Below, in pieces: positions 43,288 to 51,541 of a stretch of 62,452 nt of DNA. Below the pieces are notes generated by a model. The model was not told where the DNA came from. It made no database searches and was given only the letters and a program-made list of their open reading frames with translations. Made by a program: the position numbers and the translations under genes. The first letter of the stretch is position 1. Each line of letters opens with the position of its first letter. Source of the DNA: an uncultured Dysgonomonas sp. (GTDB lineage Bacteria; Bacteroidota; Bacteroidia; Bacteroidales; Dysgonomonadaceae); assembly GCA_937995835.1 (NCBI GenBank), contig CALKIV010000091.1, positions 1 through 62,452 on the forward strand. The letters are read 5' to 3'.

Positions 43288-45555
43288 TTAGAAAGAGCCA
43301 ATCTTTATACCCATATAGAAGGTCCGTGGTAGTCCCGGACCATACATGTAGCCGGCATCTCTATCTGTGCCCTTGTCAAAGTCTTTTTGGAAGCTATTGA
43401 ATACATTTTTTACACCTCCATTGAGTTGCAAGGTTAGTCCTTTAGCTACTTTGAAGTCATAAGCTAATCTTACGCCTAAATCAAAAAAGTCTTTTGTGTG
43501 TTTCAATTCGTTTTGCTCAATATAGCCAGCAAGATGTGGTACATACATACGACCTGTGTAGTTGCCGGTGAATGATACTAGAAATTGTTTGGTGACATTC
43601 ATATTTGAGGTAATGAAGCCATAATAATCAGGAGTGCGAACCATCTTTTTGACAGGAGCTACATCTTGCAACTTTGCCTCAGGATGCTTGTATCTACTTC
43701 TTTGCATGGTGAAGCCACCTTGAAGTTGCATCCACCTAACAGGGTTGGCTTGCATTTCGATATTAATTCCTTTTACGCTGGCTCCACTTCCGTTTCGTCT
43801 TTCGTTTAGGATGTTGCCAAGATCATCTTTCCCAATCTCTTCGAGAACAAAAACATCATCGAGCTTGGTATAAAAACCATCTATTACGAGGTTCATGTCA
43901 CAACCTGCTACCTGAAAAGTGTAATCGGCACTTGCGCTGATGCTGTGCGAATACTCAGGCTTCAATCCGTCAGCATTCTGGATGAAAGAAACCTCACCTG
44001 CCACAGCTGTGATATGCAAGTCTTCGTCAAAGGTTTGCGGAGCACGATATCCGGCAGCATAGCTCACCCTGAAGACCAATGGTTTGATCGGCGTATATCT
44101 GAAGTTTAAACGAGGGCTGAAAATTACATCATCCACCAGATTGTGCTTGTCGAGTCTAGCTCCCACAAGAAAAGTGAATTTTTCATCTTTCCATTCATTC
44201 TGAAGATACCCTCCATAAATGTTGGTAATCTGTTTAAGATTTCTGTTATATCCTAACATTTTGTCGTTAAGGTTGTCATAATGAAACTCAAAACCGGCAG
44301 TGAGTTGCGATGGCATAAACAGTAACTTATCAAATTTATAGGCATACTGTGCACCAGAAGCTAGGGTGATATTGTCAGTGCTTCCATAGGCTTTAGGATT
44401 GTAGTTTGTTCCATAGTATGTGTCACGCTTCACATCCTGCAATGAGGTATATACATTGAAACTATGCTTTAGGTCGGGGCTGAAAAGTTCATAATTTAAG
44501 CCTCCACCATTGATGTGATGGTTTGCCATCTCTGTGATTAGAGTTTCGTGTGGAGGTAGTTTTAGTCGATCTCCCCCTCTGCGATCCTCACTTATTCTAT
44601 GATACTCTAGTGTCAATTTACTTGTTTGTGTCGGTTTGTAGTATGAGCGAAATCCTCCGACATTGGAGTCCAGTTTTCCTAATTCCGAAAAACTATCTCC
44701 ATCCTTGTCCCATGCTTTACGGTCACGAAACATAGAGAATAGATATATACCAGCCTTACGATCGCTAGTTACCAGACTACCATTTAGGTTTACAACATTG
44801 TCGGGGCTATTGCCATCAATCAGAGAAAAAGTTTCACTTACTGAGAAGCTGTTTTCCAGTGGCTCTTTAGTGATAATATTTATTGTTCCTCCAATGGCAT
44901 TGGAGCCAAACAGAGCAGAACCTCCACCACGAACCACTTCCACACGGTCTATCATATTGCTTGGAATATGTTCTATGCCATACACACCAGCCAAAGAGCT
45001 GAAGATGGCTTTACTATCAATAAGTATTTGCGAGTAAGGACCTTCTAGCCCATTGATACGTACTTGTTGAAATCCGCAATTCTGACAGTTATTTTCTACA
45101 CGAAGTCCAGACTGAAAATTCAATCCCTCGGCCAAGTTGCAAGAGCTTGTCGTCTCAAATAGCTTTTGATCAAGCACTCCTACAATGACAGAAGCCTCTC
45201 GGCGCTTTGTTTCATTTCTGTTTGCTGACACTACCACTTCATCCAGATTGATGAGTGAGGGTTGCAAGGCAAAGTTTAGGTTGTTTTCTCCATGCGTTAG
45301 ATTGACTGTTTTCTCTATCTTGTTATATCCTGCTAATTGTACAATTAGAACAACTTTTCCCTCAGGTAGATTAAGGGTATAGTTTCCCAGATCGTCTGTC
45401 ATCGTACCTTTGTCAAACCCCTTTGGGTAAACTGTTACATAAGAAAGCTTTTCATTGTTGCGTGCATCTACAACATATCCTCTAAGAGATGTTGTGTGTG
45501 CATGTGAGAATAAAGATGTTAGAATTAGTAGACAAGTAAGAAAAAATCGGTTCAT
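43288..45555 (-). CDS. TonB-dependent outer-membrane receptor, substrate unknown
   Basis: A 755-residue receptor of the smaller, metal/siderophore/cofactor type. It has a signal peptide (1-20), a CarboxypepD_reg-like domain (SLRGYVVDARNNEKL), the plug with RVEVVRGGGSALFGSNAIGG, and a barrel ending IGSF. A TonB box-like EVVVSANR precedes the plug. The plug carries a CxxC pair in NNCQNCGFQQVRING, which could bind a metal or form a disulfide. It stands alone, with a promoter showing good -7 and -33 spacing. Likely substrates are iron complexes, haem, cobalamin or copper complexes; none can be chosen from sequence. Confidence 0.88.
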   Translation of the reverse strand: MNRFFLTCLLILTSLFSHAHTTSLRGYVVDARNNEKLSYVTVYPKGFDKGTMTDDLGNYTLNLPEGKVVLIVQLAGYNKIEKTVNLTHGENNLNFALQPSLINLDEVVVSANRNETKRREASVIVGVLDQKLFETTSSCNLAEGLNFQSGLRVENNCQNCGFQQVRINGLEGPYSQILIDSKAIFSSLAGVYGIEHIPSNMIDRVEVVRGGGSALFGSNAIGGTINIITKEPLENSFSVSETFSLIDGNSPDNVVNLNGSLVTSDRKAGIYLFSMFRDRKAWDKDGDSFSELGKLDSNVGGFRSYYKPTQTSKLTLEYHRISEDRRGGDRLKLPPHETLITEMANHHINGGGLNYELFSPDLKHSFNVYTSLQDVKRDTYYGTNYNPKAYGSTDNITLASGAQYAYKFDKLLFMPSQLTAGFEFHYDNLNDKMLGYNRNLKQITNIYGGYLQNEWKDEKFTFLVGARLDKHNLVDDVIFSPRLNFRYTPIKPLVFRVSYAAGYRAPQTFDEDLHITAVAGEVSFIQNADGLKPEYSHSISASADYTFQVAGCDMNLVIDGFYTKLDDVFVLEEIGKDDLGNILNERRNGSGASVKGINIEMQANPVRWMQLQGGFTMQRSRYKHPEAKLQDVAPVKKMVRTPDYYGFITSNMNVTKQFLVSFTGNYTGRMYVPHLAGYIEQNELKHTKDFFDLGVRLAYDFKVAKGLTLQLNGGVKNVFNSFQKDFDKGTDRDAGYMYGPGLPRTFYMGIKIGSF

Positions 45556-45593
45556 TGGATTTGATTATGTATTATAAGTATTTTTTATCAGCA

Positions 45594-45624
45594 CAAAATT
45601 AGAATCTATATGGATTTGTTTCAA
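45594..45624 (-). promoter_or_regulatory. Promoter of the TonB receptor gene
   Basis: On the minus strand TAATTTTG (45594-45601) is preceded 20 bases upstream by TTG (45622-45624). This is the expected Bacteroidetes -7/-33 layout, 39 bases before the start codon. Confidence 0.6.
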
Positions 45625-45781
45625 TCCCTAAAAATGATTAAAATGTGTCGTTGTAGGCGCTTTTGATACCTACTCTGTGCCAATAGCGATGCTACTGTTC
45701 TCTGAGAGTGTTTTTTTTGACTAATATCAGTAGACCTTTGCTTTTTATTTCTGAAAAGTTTAATTTGCATATCAATTAATA

Positions 45782-46315
45782 ATGAAAATGATTTATATAG
45801 AAACATCCCGATTGATATTAAGAGATTGGAAAGACAGTGATGTAAAGCCATTTCAAGAAATGAATAGTAATCTGAAAACGATGGAGTTTTTTCTGAAAAC
45901 CTTGACGGCAGACGAATCATTGGACTTTTTGAAAAGGATAAAGCAAGAGTTTGTAGAAAAGGGCTATGGACTCTATGCTGTGGAGTTGAAAAAAACGGGA
46001 CGTTTTTTGGGGTATACAGGCTTCCATTATACAAATATGCAAACAGACTTTGCACCTTGTGTAGAGATCGGTTGGCGATACCTCCCAGAGGCATGGGAGC
46101 ATGGTTATGCCACAGAAGCGGCTCAAGCTTGTTTGGTTTACGCTCGGGAAAAGTTGAAATTGAAAGAAATATATTCTTTTACGGCTGTGGCTAACAAGAG
46201 GTCGGCTAACGTAATGAAGAAACTAGGGATGAGTTACCAAAAAAACTTTTTTCACCCTGCAGTTCCTGAAAAACATTGGTTGCGAGAACACGTGTTGTAT
46301 AAGATAAATTTATAA
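45782..46315 (+). CDS. GNAT-family N-acetyltransferase (RimJ/RimL-like)
   Basis: A 177-residue acetyl-CoA-dependent transferase. The start ETSRLILRDWKDSD is typical of the RimJ/RimL group (Acetyltransf_3), the beta4 strand is VEIGWRYLPEAWEHGYATEA with the acetyl-CoA pyrophosphate loop region, and NKRSANVMKKLGM is the C-terminal CoA-binding helix. The acceptor could be a ribosomal protein, an antibiotic or a small amine; no context helps. It ends at a strong terminator. Confidence 0.92.
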   Translation: MKMIYIETSRLILRDWKDSDVKPFQEMNSNLKTMEFFLKTLTADESLDFLKRIKQEFVEKGYGLYAVELKKTGRFLGYTGFHYTNMQTDFAPCVEIGWRYLPEAWEHGYATEAAQACLVYAREKLKLKEIYSFTAVANKRSANVMKKLGMSYQKNFFHPAVPEKHWLREHVLYKINL

Positions 46316-46319
46316 TGAG

Positions 46320-46352
46320 AAAAACACTTTCTGTTCATCAGAAAGTGTTTTT
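46320..46352. terminator. Bidirectional terminator
   Basis: A 14-bp perfect stem (AAAAACACTTTCTG / CAGAAAGTGTTTTT) with a 5-base loop, between the convergent GNAT and rtcB genes. Confidence 0.9.
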
Positions 46353-46365
46353 GTATGGATTCCTT

Positions 46366-47673
46366 TCAGCTGGCTTTGATGTTCAAGATTGGCTTGATGG
46401 AGTCAATGATGTTCGCTGTATCTTTTATGGCATCAATGATCAGGTCTTTATCTTTATATGCCATCGGAGCTTCGTCTAATGTACGCTTATTGACAGAAGT
46501 GGAGTATACGCCCTCCATTTGCTTTTCGAACTCAGCCATATCGAGGGATTTAAAAGCCTGGTTTCGCCCAAGAATTCGCCCTGCACCATGTGGAGCAGAG
46601 CAGTTCCAATCTGTATTGCTCTTTCCCTCGCAAATCAAAATTCCATCACGCATATTGAAAGGAATGATCATTCGCTCACCTTCGTAGGCTCTGATGGCCC
46701 CTTTTCGGATAATCCAGTCCTGAGGGTCGATGAAGTTGTGCTTAGAATGAATCTTATCCACAGCTTCCACATCTCTCAGCCCAACAAAGATGGAATGTGC
46801 CATGGCTCGATGATTAAACTCGGCATAAGTTTGAGCGATCACCATATCCACCAGATATTTATACATCTCATCGCCTTGTAGCAAATATTCTTTTTTACCT
46901 ACTTGATAACGCTCATTCAGTTCGGCTAGCTTCGCAGGAATATCAGATGTTGGGATCGTATTCTTGGTGATATACTCCAATTCATCATGATACGCTTGTG
47001 GGATATGTTTAGTAGCTACCATCTTTTTCGCATGATAGTTGCAGACCTTTAACCCGAAATTTCGCGATCCTGAATGGAGGGTCAGATAATGTGAGCCATC
47101 TTTTGCAGATTCTCCAATCTCTATGAAATGATTACCCCCACCAAGAGAACCTACCGAATTATAGAACATGGCTTCGCCTATTTTCACTTTCTTACATAGC
47201 AAAGAAATGTAATCTCTATCTACTCGAGTAGGTTTCTTTTGATCTGCAAAACGTTTGTTCCATTCTTCTACAAAGGCATTTATGTTTTCAGTCACTGTGG
47301 TCAGATATTCGTCTATCCACCAGTAGTTGAAATTTTTCCCTTTTCGGATCTCATGACCCATGGGCACAGCTTTTCTGATCACTTTGTCTACTCGTGGCAG
47401 ATCGTCCAAAGCAAATTTTTTGTTCAATTTGTAGGTGGTCACCGAACAACCAATATCCACTCCAATATAATTGGGATTCACCATGGTGGTCATCGGCATC
47501 GTGAACCCTATGACGATGCCTTTCCCCACATGAGTGTCGGGCATGATGCGCACAGGCACCCCTTCCGAAACCTCATTGTTTAATATGTTTTTGATCAATT
47601 CCACTGCACCATCCTCCACCTCGTTTAAGAAGATTTTACAGTCTTGATTATATTTTCCTTTTAGTTCTATCAT
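46366..47673 (-). CDS. rtcB: RNA-splicing/repair ligase RtcB
   Basis: A 435-residue GTP- and Mn-dependent ligase that joins RNA ends carrying 2',3'-cyclic phosphate or 3'-phosphate to 5'-OH ends, as left by ribotoxins. The metal-site Cys is in GVDIGCSV, with the surrounding His in PDTHVGKG, GGGNHFIEIG and LHSGSRN. The guanylylated His is in SAPHGAGR. Its gene follows the SPFH gene by 3 bases, so both are co-expressed from the leader that contains the tRNA-like hairpins. No rtcA, archease or prfH gene lies nearby. In bacteria RtcB repairs cleaved tRNA or rRNA. Confidence 0.95.
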   Translation of the reverse strand: MIELKGKYNQDCKIFLNEVEDGAVELIKNILNNEVSEGVPVRIMPDTHVGKGIVIGFTMPMTTMVNPNYIGVDIGCSVTTYKLNKKFALDDLPRVDKVIRKAVPMGHEIRKGKNFNYWWIDEYLTTVTENINAFVEEWNKRFADQKKPTRVDRDYISLLCKKVKIGEAMFYNSVGSLGGGNHFIEIGESAKDGSHYLTLHSGSRNFGLKVCNYHAKKMVATKHIPQAYHDELEYITKNTIPTSDIPAKLAELNERYQVGKKEYLLQGDEMYKYLVDMVIAQTYAEFNHRAMAHSIFVGLRDVEAVDKIHSKHNFIDPQDWIIRKGAIRAYEGERMIIPFNMRDGILICEGKSNTDWNCSAPHGAGRILGRNQAFKSLDMAEFEKQMEGVYSTSVNKRTLDEAPMAYKDKDLIIDAIKDTANIIDSIKPILNIKAS

Positions 47674-47676
47674 TTT

Positions 47677-48405
47677 CTATTTTTTAGTTTGAGCTATTTG
47701 GTTCAAATCACCAATCATAAAGGTATGCTTTCCTTTTTCAGCAATCTTCGATATGGTTTCTATCATCTGGAAGAACCGTATATTTTCGTCATTCTTCATC
47801 AACTCAGATGCATTTTTCAATGTTCTGGCAGTCGCTACAGCAGTTCTAGCATTTTCCAGATCAGCTTTGGCACGTATCTTTGCTTCCAAATGTTTTGAGA
47901 ATAGGTCTTGTATGGTTTTAGGAAAAGTCAAGTCTTTTAACTCCATTTCTTCTACCACTACACCATATTTTTCTAGTTGCACATTCAGAGCCTCTTTGTT
48001 CAAGCCTTTTAGCTCCTCGCGTTTCTCGTTTAGCTCTTCGCAGTCGTAGTTAGCAATAATATTCTTGATATGCAACTGTGCCAATGTCCAGGTCGCTTGC
48101 TGAGCCTGATTGGTCGCTGATGTATATTGATCCAACTCAAAAGAGTTCAACAACTTTTCCCCATCTACTATTTTATAAATCAAGTAGAAAGAAAATCTAA
48201 ACGCGATGTTATCCTTTGTCAGAACCTCCTGATTGGGTATAGTCAGCATTTTAGGTACAGTGGAGAGCGTAATAAGCTCTAGCTCATTGTTCCAGTCCCA
48301 AAAGTTGTAGATGCCAGCAGTTAATTTACAATCAAATACGTTTTTCTTGAACAAATATCCTTCAGTATTTGCTTTCACTTCTAGTCTTTTTCTAATCTTT
48401 CTCAT
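47677..48405 (-). CDS. SPFH/Band-7 domain protein without membrane anchor
   Basis: A 242-residue protein. Residues about 15-190 match the prohibitin-like SPFH fold (LTIPNQEVLTKDNIAFRF, VDGEKLLNS, ELKDLTFPKTIQDLF), followed by a helical, Ala-rich coiled-coil segment (LEAKIRAKADLENARTAVAT). Slipins normally begin with a hydrophobic hairpin; here the N-terminus is MRKIRKRLEVKANTEGY and no membrane segment is seen, so it looks cytoplasmic and may oligomerise. Comparative studies have noted Band-7 or slipin genes next to rtcB, which supports a role in RNA repair. Mechanism unknown. Confidence 0.88.
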   Translation of the reverse strand: MRKIRKRLEVKANTEGYLFKKNVFDCKLTAGIYNFWDWNNELELITLSTVPKMLTIPNQEVLTKDNIAFRFSFYLIYKIVDGEKLLNSFELDQYTSATNQAQQATWTLAQLHIKNIIANYDCEELNEKREELKGLNKEALNVQLEKYGVVVEEMELKDLTFPKTIQDLFSKHLEAKIRAKADLENARTAVATARTLKNASELMKNDENIRFFQMIETISKIAEKGKHTFMIGDLNQIAQTKK

Positions 48406-48564
48406 AATTGTAATATTTAGTCGTTTCGTTTTTTTAGTTTCAAAAAGAAAAACATCAGGTAGCAGGGAAACTCAATTGAGTAAGACGTTTTTGTCTTTCG
48501 GTATCCTTGGGTTTGCAAACTTCTACCCGATCTGAACCAGAGGTCCTGTTTTTCTTTCCTTTTT
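48406..48564 (-). other. Leader segment between the tRNA-like RNA and the SPFH start codon
   Basis: 159 bases without a credible gene. On the minus strand they hold small hairpins: GGGT/ACCC around a GTTTGCAAAC palindrome (48509-48528), AAGAC/GTCTT (48482-48497), the palindrome CTCAATTGAG (48471-48480), then U- and A-rich stretches just before the start codon. A fragment CTGGTTCAGATC near 48530 faintly recalls a T arm. The composition would suit a structured or attenuated 5' leader. Confidence 0.4.
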
Positions 48565-48657
48565 TTAGAGTGACAGTCTAATACTAATCCATAGTTTAAC
48601 GGGGAATCGAACCCCAGGGCTTGCTTCTGCAATGCCTTGTTTTTGTAATGCAAGTCC
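48565..48657 (-). ncRNA. Candidate tRNA-like structured RNA in the SPFH-rtcB leader
   Basis: Four hairpins follow each other on the minus strand almost without spacers. The first is an 8-bp stem with one mismatch (GGACTTGC / GCAAGCCC, 48617-48657) and a 25-base loop. The second is a T-arm-like hairpin GGGG-TTCGATT-CCCC (48601-48615, closed by a T-G pair at 48600/48616). The third is a D-arm-like hairpin TTAA-ACTATGGA-TTAG (48584-48599). After 2 bases comes an anticodon-type hairpin TTAGA-CTGTCAC-TCTAA (48565-48581), whose 7-base loop is that of tRNA-Asp (GUC). There is no acceptor stem, and the order T, D, anticodon is a circular permutation of tRNA. Pairing is read by eye; function is not known. 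Confidence 0.45.
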
Positions 48658-48720
48658 AACGTTTAAAAACAAGAGCAGTTATTTATTAACTACAAAGTAA
48701 AATACATAGTGCGCAGTCTT

Positions 48721-48754
48721 TTTGCGTTGAAGAAAATATTTTTAATTATCTTTG
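48721..48754 (+). promoter_or_regulatory. Promoter of the ferredoxin-nitroreductase gene
   Basis: TATCTTTG at 48747-48754 is an exact -7 match, with TTTG at 48721-48724 as the -33 element 22 bases upstream. It lies 28 bases before the start codon. Confidence 0.55.
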
Positions 48755-48781
48755 AAAATATCAACTAAAAACTAAACAGAG

Positions 48782-49642
48782 ATGATCACAATAGACATAG
48801 ATAAAGATACTTGCATAAAATGTAGTAAATGTGTAAAAGTGTGCCCTGCGCATATCTTGACACAAGAATCACCAAAATCGGAAATTGGTTTGCAGCACGT
48901 TCATACTTGCATTGCCTGTGGACATTGTGTGGCTGTATGCCCTACGGATTCGGTTATTCATTCGGAGTTTCCGCAAGAAAAGGTGCATGAGTTGGATCGA
49001 AAATTAATGCCAAGTCCTGAGCAGATGATGGAACTGTGTAGAGGAAGACGATCGAATCGAGCTTTTTTGTCTTCTGCAGTACCAGAAGAGGCTTTGAAAC
49101 AGATTATTGAGGCAGGGCACTTGGCCCCTACGGCCAGCAACGGCCAAGAGGTGAGCTTTACGCTTGTGACTAATCCTGATCTGCTTAAACAAATTTCAGC
49201 GATTAGTATTGAGGCTTTTGAGGCGATGGTGAAAAAAGCAAGTTTCCCTTTGGTAAAGCCTTTTATAGGACTGATAGCTCCTGATGCAAAAGAAGGTTTG
49301 GGACATCTGAAAGCTGTAATCAATGAGTATAAAAAAGGGTATGACATTATTCTTCGAGGTGCAAAGGCATTGCTTCTTATTCATACTCCATCGAAAAGTA
49401 ACTTTGGCAAACAAGATGCAAATTTAGCTTATCAGAATGCGTCCTTGATGGCAGAGACATTGGGTGTGTCACAGTTTTACACCGGTTATATTTGTATCTC
49501 CAATGATTTGGATAAAAAGAAGAAGTTGGCAAAACTCCTAAATATAAATGGACAAATACATGCGGGAATGGCACTGGGAATGCCAGCTTTTAAGTTCCCC
49601 AAATATGTAGACAAGAAGGATTTAGATCTTACAGTGTTTTAA
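48782..49642 (+). CDS. Nitroreductase with N-terminal 2x[4Fe-4S] ferredoxin domain
   Basis: A 286-residue cytoplasmic flavoprotein. Residues 1-60 carry two CxxCxxCxxxCP clusters (CIKCSKCVKVCP and CIACGHCVAVCP), the ferredoxin part. Residues about 80-286 are an FMN-binding nitroreductase domain (CRGRRSNRAFLSSAVPEE, LAPTASNGQEVSF, HAGMALGMP). The fusion lets reduced ferredoxin-type clusters feed the flavin directly, which is common in strict anaerobes; natural substrates are mostly unknown. The WYL regulator gene follows 12 bases later, so the pair is co-transcribed and the regulator may respond to its substrate or to redox stress. Confidence 0.94.
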   Translation: MITIDIDKDTCIKCSKCVKVCPAHILTQESPKSEIGLQHVHTCIACGHCVAVCPTDSVIHSEFPQEKVHELDRKLMPSPEQMMELCRGRRSNRAFLSSAVPEEALKQIIEAGHLAPTASNGQEVSFTLVTNPDLLKQISAISIEAFEAMVKKASFPLVKPFIGLIAPDAKEGLGHLKAVINEYKKGYDIILRGAKALLLIHTPSKSNFGKQDANLAYQNASLMAETLGVSQFYTGYICISNDLDKKKKLAKLLNINGQIHAGMALGMPAFKFPKYVDKKDLDLTVF

Positions 49643-49654
49643 TTTTAATAGCTT

Positions 49655-50665
49655 ATGCCTGTAAATCGGAATGCGCTTGTCCGCTACAAAACGATCGACA
49701 CATGTCTGCGTAACAAATATCGCAGATGGACTTTAGACGACCTCATTGAGGCTTGTTCTGATGCTCTTTATGAATACGAAGGGATCGACAAAGGAATCAG
49801 TAAGCGCACTGTGCAGATGGATATTCAGATGATGCGTAGCGAAAAGCTGGGTTATAATGCACCTATCGTAGTATATGATAGCAAATATTATAAATACGAG
49901 GATGAAGATTACAGCATAACGAATACACCTCTTTCTGAACAAGATTTGAAAACGATGTCAGAGGCTGTGGAGGTGCTTCAACAGTTCAAAGGTTTTTCTT
50001 ATTTCTCAGAAATGGGTGATATTGTCAGTCGCTTGGAAGATCATGTGACTTCGGCTAAACAAAAAACGATTCCGGTTATTGATTTTGAAAAGAATGAGGA
50101 TCTTAAAGGACTTAACTATTTGGATATTATATATAAGGCGATTGTTAATAAACAAACACTTGAGGTGGATTATCGTTCTTTCAAAGCAAGGTCATCAAAG
50201 AGGTTTATTCTTTATCCTTACTTGCTGAAAGAATATCGTAACCGTTGGTTCATATTTGGACGAAGAAGAGCACAGTTAGTCAACTTGGCTCTCGATCGAA
50301 TCCAAGAGATCGAGATAAAGAATGATGCAAAGTTTGTTGAAAACGATTTGTTTGATACTCAGACCTTTTTTGATGATGTAATCGGAGTAACCAAAAATAT
50401 AGGGATGAAAGCAGATGTTGTTCGCTTTCAAGTGGATAGTGATAATGCTCCTTATGTGCAAACTAAGCCTTTTCATAAGAGTCAGCGGGTGATAGAAGAA
50501 AAGGAGGATGGTTCAAAGGTTTTTGAAATAGAGGTGGTAAATAATCATGAACTTCATCGAGTGCTTTTTGGCTTTGCTGACTCCATCAAAGTGTTGTCGC
50601 CAGAGTCATTGGCCAATTTTATGGCTTGGAAACTACACAAAGCCTCAAATAACTATCTGATTTAA
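49655..50665 (+). CDS. WYL-domain transcriptional regulator
   Basis: A 336-residue DNA-binding protein. The N-terminal part is a winged helix of the DeoR/YafY kind (RNKYRRWTLDDLIEACSDAL, ISKRTVQMDIQMMRS). The middle holds the WYL domain (KQTLEVDYRSF, YPYLLKEYRNRWFIFGRR), with the conserved Arg and Tyr that bind a ligand, perhaps nucleic acid. The C-terminal WCX-like part runs to the end. It is co-transcribed with the ferredoxin-nitroreductase. Its TAA stop shares TTAA with the convergent nitroreductase gene. Confidence 0.92.
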   Translation: MPVNRNALVRYKTIDTCLRNKYRRWTLDDLIEACSDALYEYEGIDKGISKRTVQMDIQMMRSEKLGYNAPIVVYDSKYYKYEDEDYSITNTPLSEQDLKTMSEAVEVLQQFKGFSYFSEMGDIVSRLEDHVTSAKQKTIPVIDFEKNEDLKGLNYLDIIYKAIVNKQTLEVDYRSFKARSSKRFILYPYLLKEYRNRWFIFGRRRAQLVNLALDRIQEIEIKNDAKFVENDLFDTQTFFDDVIGVTKNIGMKADVVRFQVDSDNAPYVQTKPFHKSQRVIEEKEDGSKVFEIEVVNNHELHRVLFGFADSIKVLSPESLANFMAWKLHKASNNYLI

Positions 50666-51462
50666 CCAACAATCCACGATATTTGATATTTCAGATCTTT
50701 GGTCATGGGCACTGTGTCTAAAATTTTGAACTCTCCTGCCAGACTAAGCTCTTTGCATGTCTGTTCGAAATGGCATAAGGCAATGCCTAGATCAATAAGA
50801 GAAAAACGATTGGGGATATGATAGAAGTGAAAGAAGTTTCCTTCTTTTAGCACTCTCCACGGCTGTTTATTCGTCGCAGAAGGAGCTAAGCGAATCATCT
50901 CAAGGGGGATGGAATATGTGAGGTTTTGACCGTAGGGCGTGTCAAAGTTTTCATCGAAAAAGAGCGTTTCAAAAGCTTTTCTTTTATTGCTTCCTGCACC
51001 AGTTCGCATAATGGAGTCAATAAGTCTCTTTTTCTCTCTCTTATAACCCACAGGTGATATTATCGTCAGTTTATCATTTTCCTTCAGATGAATTTGCTTT
51101 GAAAAATCTTTAGCACTAAAAGTGCCTCCTAACCAGCAGGTACCAAGCTTCAGAGCAGTGCAGTAGAGAATAGCCTGTTCGAATATATAGCCTCCAGATG
51201 TTTCTGCCATAGGATCGTTTTTGTCAATAATCAAGGCTAAAAAATGGCTAGCACCGCTGATCACTCCGTATGTTCCTAATTTCACGGGTTCATCACCCAA
51301 TTTGGCATCTATTAGTTCTATTCTAGCCCTTGCCGCAAATGGCGCTGTGAGTTGTTTGGTATAGTTTTTTATTTGTGTAATGAGATCAGAACTAAGCCTC
51401 TCGCCTGAATAGGAGCGAACCGAGTTGCGTTCTTTGATGGTTTCTATAATTGACATAGTCAT
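50662..51462 (-). CDS. Nitroreductase-family protein (two-half type)
   Basis: A 266-residue flavin reductase-like protein. ATG 51462 (MTMSIIETIKERNSVRSYSG) is preferred because the family motif RNSVRSY begins at once; the 33 residues upstream look unrelated, and ATG 51456 is also possible. The first half contains GYIFEQAILYCTALKLGTCWLGG, the FMN-binding side. The second half has APSATNKQPWRVL, resembling another copy of the N-terminal nitroreductase motif, so this belongs to the group annotated as putative TM nitroreductase. The substrate is unknown. It ends convergent with the WYL gene. Confidence 0.88.
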   Translation of the reverse strand: MTMSIIETIKERNSVRSYSGERLSSDLITQIKNYTKQLTAPFAARARIELIDAKLGDEPVKLGTYGVISGASHFLALIIDKNDPMAETSGGYIFEQAILYCTALKLGTCWLGGTFSAKDFSKQIHLKENDKLTIISPVGYKREKKRLIDSIMRTGAGSNKRKAFETLFFDENFDTPYGQNLTYSIPLEMIRLAPSATNKQPWRVLKEGNFFHFYHIPNRFSLIDLGIALCHFEQTCKELSLAGEFKILDTVPMTKDLKYQISWIVG

Positions 51463-51541
51463 GGTATTGTATTTTTTCACCTTATATGATAAGTTGGGCT
51501 TAAAAATACAGATAAAACATTTGTTATGCCAGAAGGCTGTG

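Noticed and set aside
48565..48581. A normal tRNA-Asp gene on the minus strand
   Set aside because: The anticodon arm matches, but no acceptor stem or following T arm can be built; the T-arm-like hairpin lies before it instead.
48417..48659. 80-residue minus-strand open frame upstream of the SPFH gene
   Set aside because: It runs straight through the four tRNA-like hairpins and the U-rich leader, has no family features, and its composition is explained by the RNA structure.
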